Source: JADHLJ01 sp038118725 (lineage in GTDB: Bacteria; Pseudomonadota; Alphaproteobacteria; Thalassobaculales; Thalassobaculaceae). Taken from it: 7,255 bases of DNA. This document shows, piece by piece, positions 5,696 to 7,255 of the stretch (its first letter is position 1; every line of letters starts with the position of its first letter). The position numbers were made by a program, and so were the translations under genes. The stretch covers positions 1-7,255 of the forward strand of contig JAYOIK010000131.1 in assembly GCA_038118725.1 (NCBI GenBank). The letters are read 5' to 3'. The notes under the pieces were generated by a model. That model ran no database searches. It saw only the letters and a list, made by a program, of their open reading frames with translations, and was not told where the DNA came from.

Positions 5696-7030
5696 TCAGA
5701 TCATCGCTTCGACCTGTTTACGGAGCCGGTAGGCGTCGCTGGTCGTGTCGATCTCGACATCGTCCCAGGTCACGGGCGCGTTCTCGGCCACGTCTTTCCG
5801 CAGTTTCACGTTGTGCGCGAGGCCGAGCGGCAGATACCCCTTCGCGACCGATAGAGAGGCCGGACGCAACCCGCCGGAGACCGTATAACCGCCCTCGCCA
5901 TCCAGGACCTCTCCCGCCTTCAAGGCTCGTTTGGACACCGCCACGACATCGCCCCGGAATTCGGTTGCAACGCCCGTCGGCTCGCGCCGGATGCCGACCG
6001 ACGCCACCGAAATCGGCAATTCCAGCCCGATCAGGTGCCAGCGCTTGTAATTTACCATGTAGCGCCCGGAGGGGTCGGTAACCACCTTGTACTCTTCGAA
6101 ACAGTTCTTGAGGTACTCGCTGTCCGCCTCGAAACAGACCCAGACGCCCTTGCGGATATCGTGGTCGATCTGTGTCCCGTCCTCCCGGAGGCAGGAGATC
6201 ACCTCGACCATGCCCTTGCGTTCCAGGACACCGCCCTCGGAGCGCGGGCGCGCCAGCGTCGGCACGTCGTCGATCGAACCGGGCGGGAAAACCAGGCCAT
6301 TCTCCGGCGCGTCGAGCCCACAGCAATTGGCGATCGCGGCGCTCTCGATGGCTGGTTTCGAGCCGTCGAGAAAGGCGTTGAACATTTTCGGGTTGAGTCG
6401 CCCGCGCTCGGCCTGCTCCGCCGTCAGTCCCCAGTGATCCCAAACCGTATCCGGCGTGGAGGCTCGGTAATGCGGCAGCCATTTGTGGCCCCGGCCGGCT
6501 GCAACCACGGAAAAGCCACAGGCCCGGGCCCAGTCCACCAGATCGGCGGTCAGGGCCGGCTGGTCTCCATAAGCCATCGAGTAGACCACGCCGGCTTCCC
6601 GCGCCTTGACGCCAAATCCGGGGCCGCAGAACGCGTCGGCCTCGACCGTTACGTTGACGACGTGCTTCCCTTCCCGGAACGCCCGCAGGATATGCGTGAC
6701 GGCGGCCATCGGATTGCCCGTGCATTCAATGACGATCTCGATCGCGGGGTGGGAGACAAGCGCTTCCCAATTGTCGCCGACATGGGTCGTGCCGGCCTGG
6801 GCGGCGGCGTCCAGGGACGCGGCGTCGTAGCGCCCGGGCGCCCAGTTAACCAGGGCGAGGTTCGAGCGCGCGGCGTCGGGGTTTAGGTCGCAGACGCCGA
6901 CCACGTGGATGCCACGTTGCCGCTCCGCCTGGGCCAGGAACATGGTCCCGAACTTGCCGGCGCCGATCATGCCGACGCGGACCGGACTGTTCTCCTCGGC
7001 CCGCTTCGCTAGGAGTGACGATAGGTTCAT
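5696..7030 (-). CDS. COG4091-type NAD(P)-dependent oxidoreductase with C-terminal SAF-like domain
   Basis: A 444-residue cytoplasmic protein. The N-terminal Rossmann fold has GAGKFG (23-28) after VRVGMI and Asp48 at the end of strand two (GVCDLN), suggesting NAD(H). IECTGNP (101-107) and GKHVVNVTVEAD (121-132) are typical of homoserine-dehydrogenase-like proteins. A central catalytic-type region includes AYGDQPAL (153-160) and GRGHKW (179-184). The C-terminus (about 359-430) has DVVAVSKRALKAGEVLDGEG and LPLGLAHNVKL, resembling an SAF domain. Such proteins are listed as predicted homoserine dehydrogenases or, through SAF, misnamed FlgA-like. I know of no established reaction for the family, and a true homoserine dehydrogenase role is not supported by context. 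AAGGCGG shortly before the ATG at 7028-7030 supports the start. It forms its own minus-strand unit between the tRNA gene and the dioxygenase gene. Confidence 0.87.
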   Translation of the reverse strand: MNLSSLLAKRAEENSPVRVGMIGAGKFGTMFLAQAERQRGIHVVGVCDLNPDAARSNLALVNWAPGRYDAASLDAAAQAGTTHVGDNWEALVSHPAIEIVIECTGNPMAAVTHILRAFREGKHVVNVTVEADAFCGPGFGVKAREAGVVYSMAYGDQPALTADLVDWARACGFSVVAAGRGHKWLPHYRASTPDTVWDHWGLTAEQAERGRLNPKMFNAFLDGSKPAIESAAIANCCGLDAPENGLVFPPGSIDDVPTLARPRSEGGVLERKGMVEVISCLREDGTQIDHDIRKGVWVCFEADSEYLKNCFEEYKVVTDPSGRYMVNYKRWHLIGLELPISVASVGIRREPTGVATEFRGDVVAVSKRALKAGEVLDGEGGYTVSGGLRPASLSVAKGYLPLGLAHNVKLRKDVAENAPVTWDDVEIDTTSDAYRLRKQVEAMI

Positions 7031-7110
7031 GATGCCGCCTTCGTGGGTTCGGTTCGGCGGGCAGTTGACCTGATTTGCGGTGTTTTCTCAATGCTCGTGG
7101 GGTGGGGCGC

Positions 7111-7118
7111 GGTCTACC
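7111..7118. promoter_or_regulatory. Short GGT-CT-ACC palindrome upstream of the oxidoreductase gene
   Basis: Read on the minus strand this is TGGTAGACC, close to the TGGT-N2-ACCA cores bound by some GntR-family repressors (for example ExuR/UxuR-type sites). It lies about 80 bases before the oxidoreductase ATG. It is very short, so this is only a pointer. Confidence 0.15.
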
Positions 7119-7149
7119 ATCGGCGTTGAGCGGACAATTGGCGATAGCC

Positions 7150-7161
7150 GGCCATGTGGCC
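7150..7161. repeat. Inverted repeat GGCCA-TG-TGGCC in the tRNA-oxidoreductase gap
   Basis: Perfect 5-base arms around two bases are flanked on both sides by GCGAT (7141-7145 and 7164-7168). It lies in the 180-base gap between the oxidoreductase start and the tRNA 3' end. No gene or clear promoter was found in this gap. It could be an operator; no terminator-like T-run follows. Confidence 0.2.
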
Positions 7162-7210
7162 CAGCGATGGGTCTTCGATTTGGATTGGAGAGAGGCGCGT
7201 GTAAGCCCGT

Positions 7211-7255
7211 TGGTCGGGGAGAGAGGATTCGAACCTCCGGCCCCTGCCTCCCGAA
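7211..7255 (-). tRNA. tRNA-Pro (anticodon CGG), 3' part; 5' end outside window
   Basis: Read on the minus strand, the last 45 bases match tRNA positions 32-76 exactly in spacing: anticodon loop TTCGGGA, 3' anticodon strand GGCAG, variable GGGCC, T stem GGAGG, T loop TTCGAAT, T stem CCTCT, acceptor CTCCCCG, discriminator A and encoded CCA. The T stem pairs as GGAGG with CCTCT, with one G-T pair. The anticodon CGG at 7253-7251 reads proline codon CCG. The D arm and 5' acceptor strand lie beyond the right edge. The 3' end points toward the gene cluster. Confidence 0.93.

Noticed and set aside
6035..6886. 283-codon plus-strand open frame
   Set aside because: It is antisense to the COG4091-type gene, which has clear Rossmann and SAF-like motifs. 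No motif is recognisable in the antisense product.

Overview
The window is GC-rich and densely coding. It looks like the chromosome of a proteobacterium, most likely an alphaproteobacterium of the Rhodospirillales type. The basis is codon use, Shine-Dalgarno leaders and protein families; no ribosomal marker is present to fix the taxon. It holds six complete protein genes, one protein gene cut by the left edge, and the 3' part of a tRNA-Pro(CGG) gene cut by the right edge. I see no insertion sequence, integrase, CRISPR array or complete regulator gene.

Layout. (1) 1-318, plus strand: C-terminal end of an unrecognised protein. (2) 354-4420, minus strand: a probable four-gene operon transcribed right to left. 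Its order is an SDR dehydrogenase, a COG1237-type metallo-beta-lactamase-fold protein, a TIGR03084/maleylpyruvate-isomerase-like metal-binding protein, and an MFS carrier of the monocarboxylate/oxalate-formate type. (3) 4421-4803: a 383-base divergent control region with several small inverted repeats and a candidate promoter for the SDR operon. (4) 4804-5625, plus strand: a TauD/TfdA-type Fe(II)/2-oxoglutarate dioxygenase. (5) 5696-7030, minus strand: a COG4091-type NAD(P)-binding oxidoreductase with a C-terminal SAF-like domain, convergent with the dioxygenase. (6) 7031-7210: a leader region. (7) 7211-7255, minus strand: the tRNA-Pro 3' part.

The set (importer, oxygenase, two dehydrogenases, a metal-dependent hydrolase-like protein and an isomerase- or thiol-transferase-like protein) has the composition of a catabolic cluster for a small organic acid or related compound. 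A reasonable inference is uptake by the MFS carrier, oxidative attack by the dioxygenase, and processing by the other enzymes. The substrate cannot be read from the sequence. Taurine is unlikely, because the dioxygenase lacks the TauD His70 equivalent. I do not recognise this gene combination as a described pathway.
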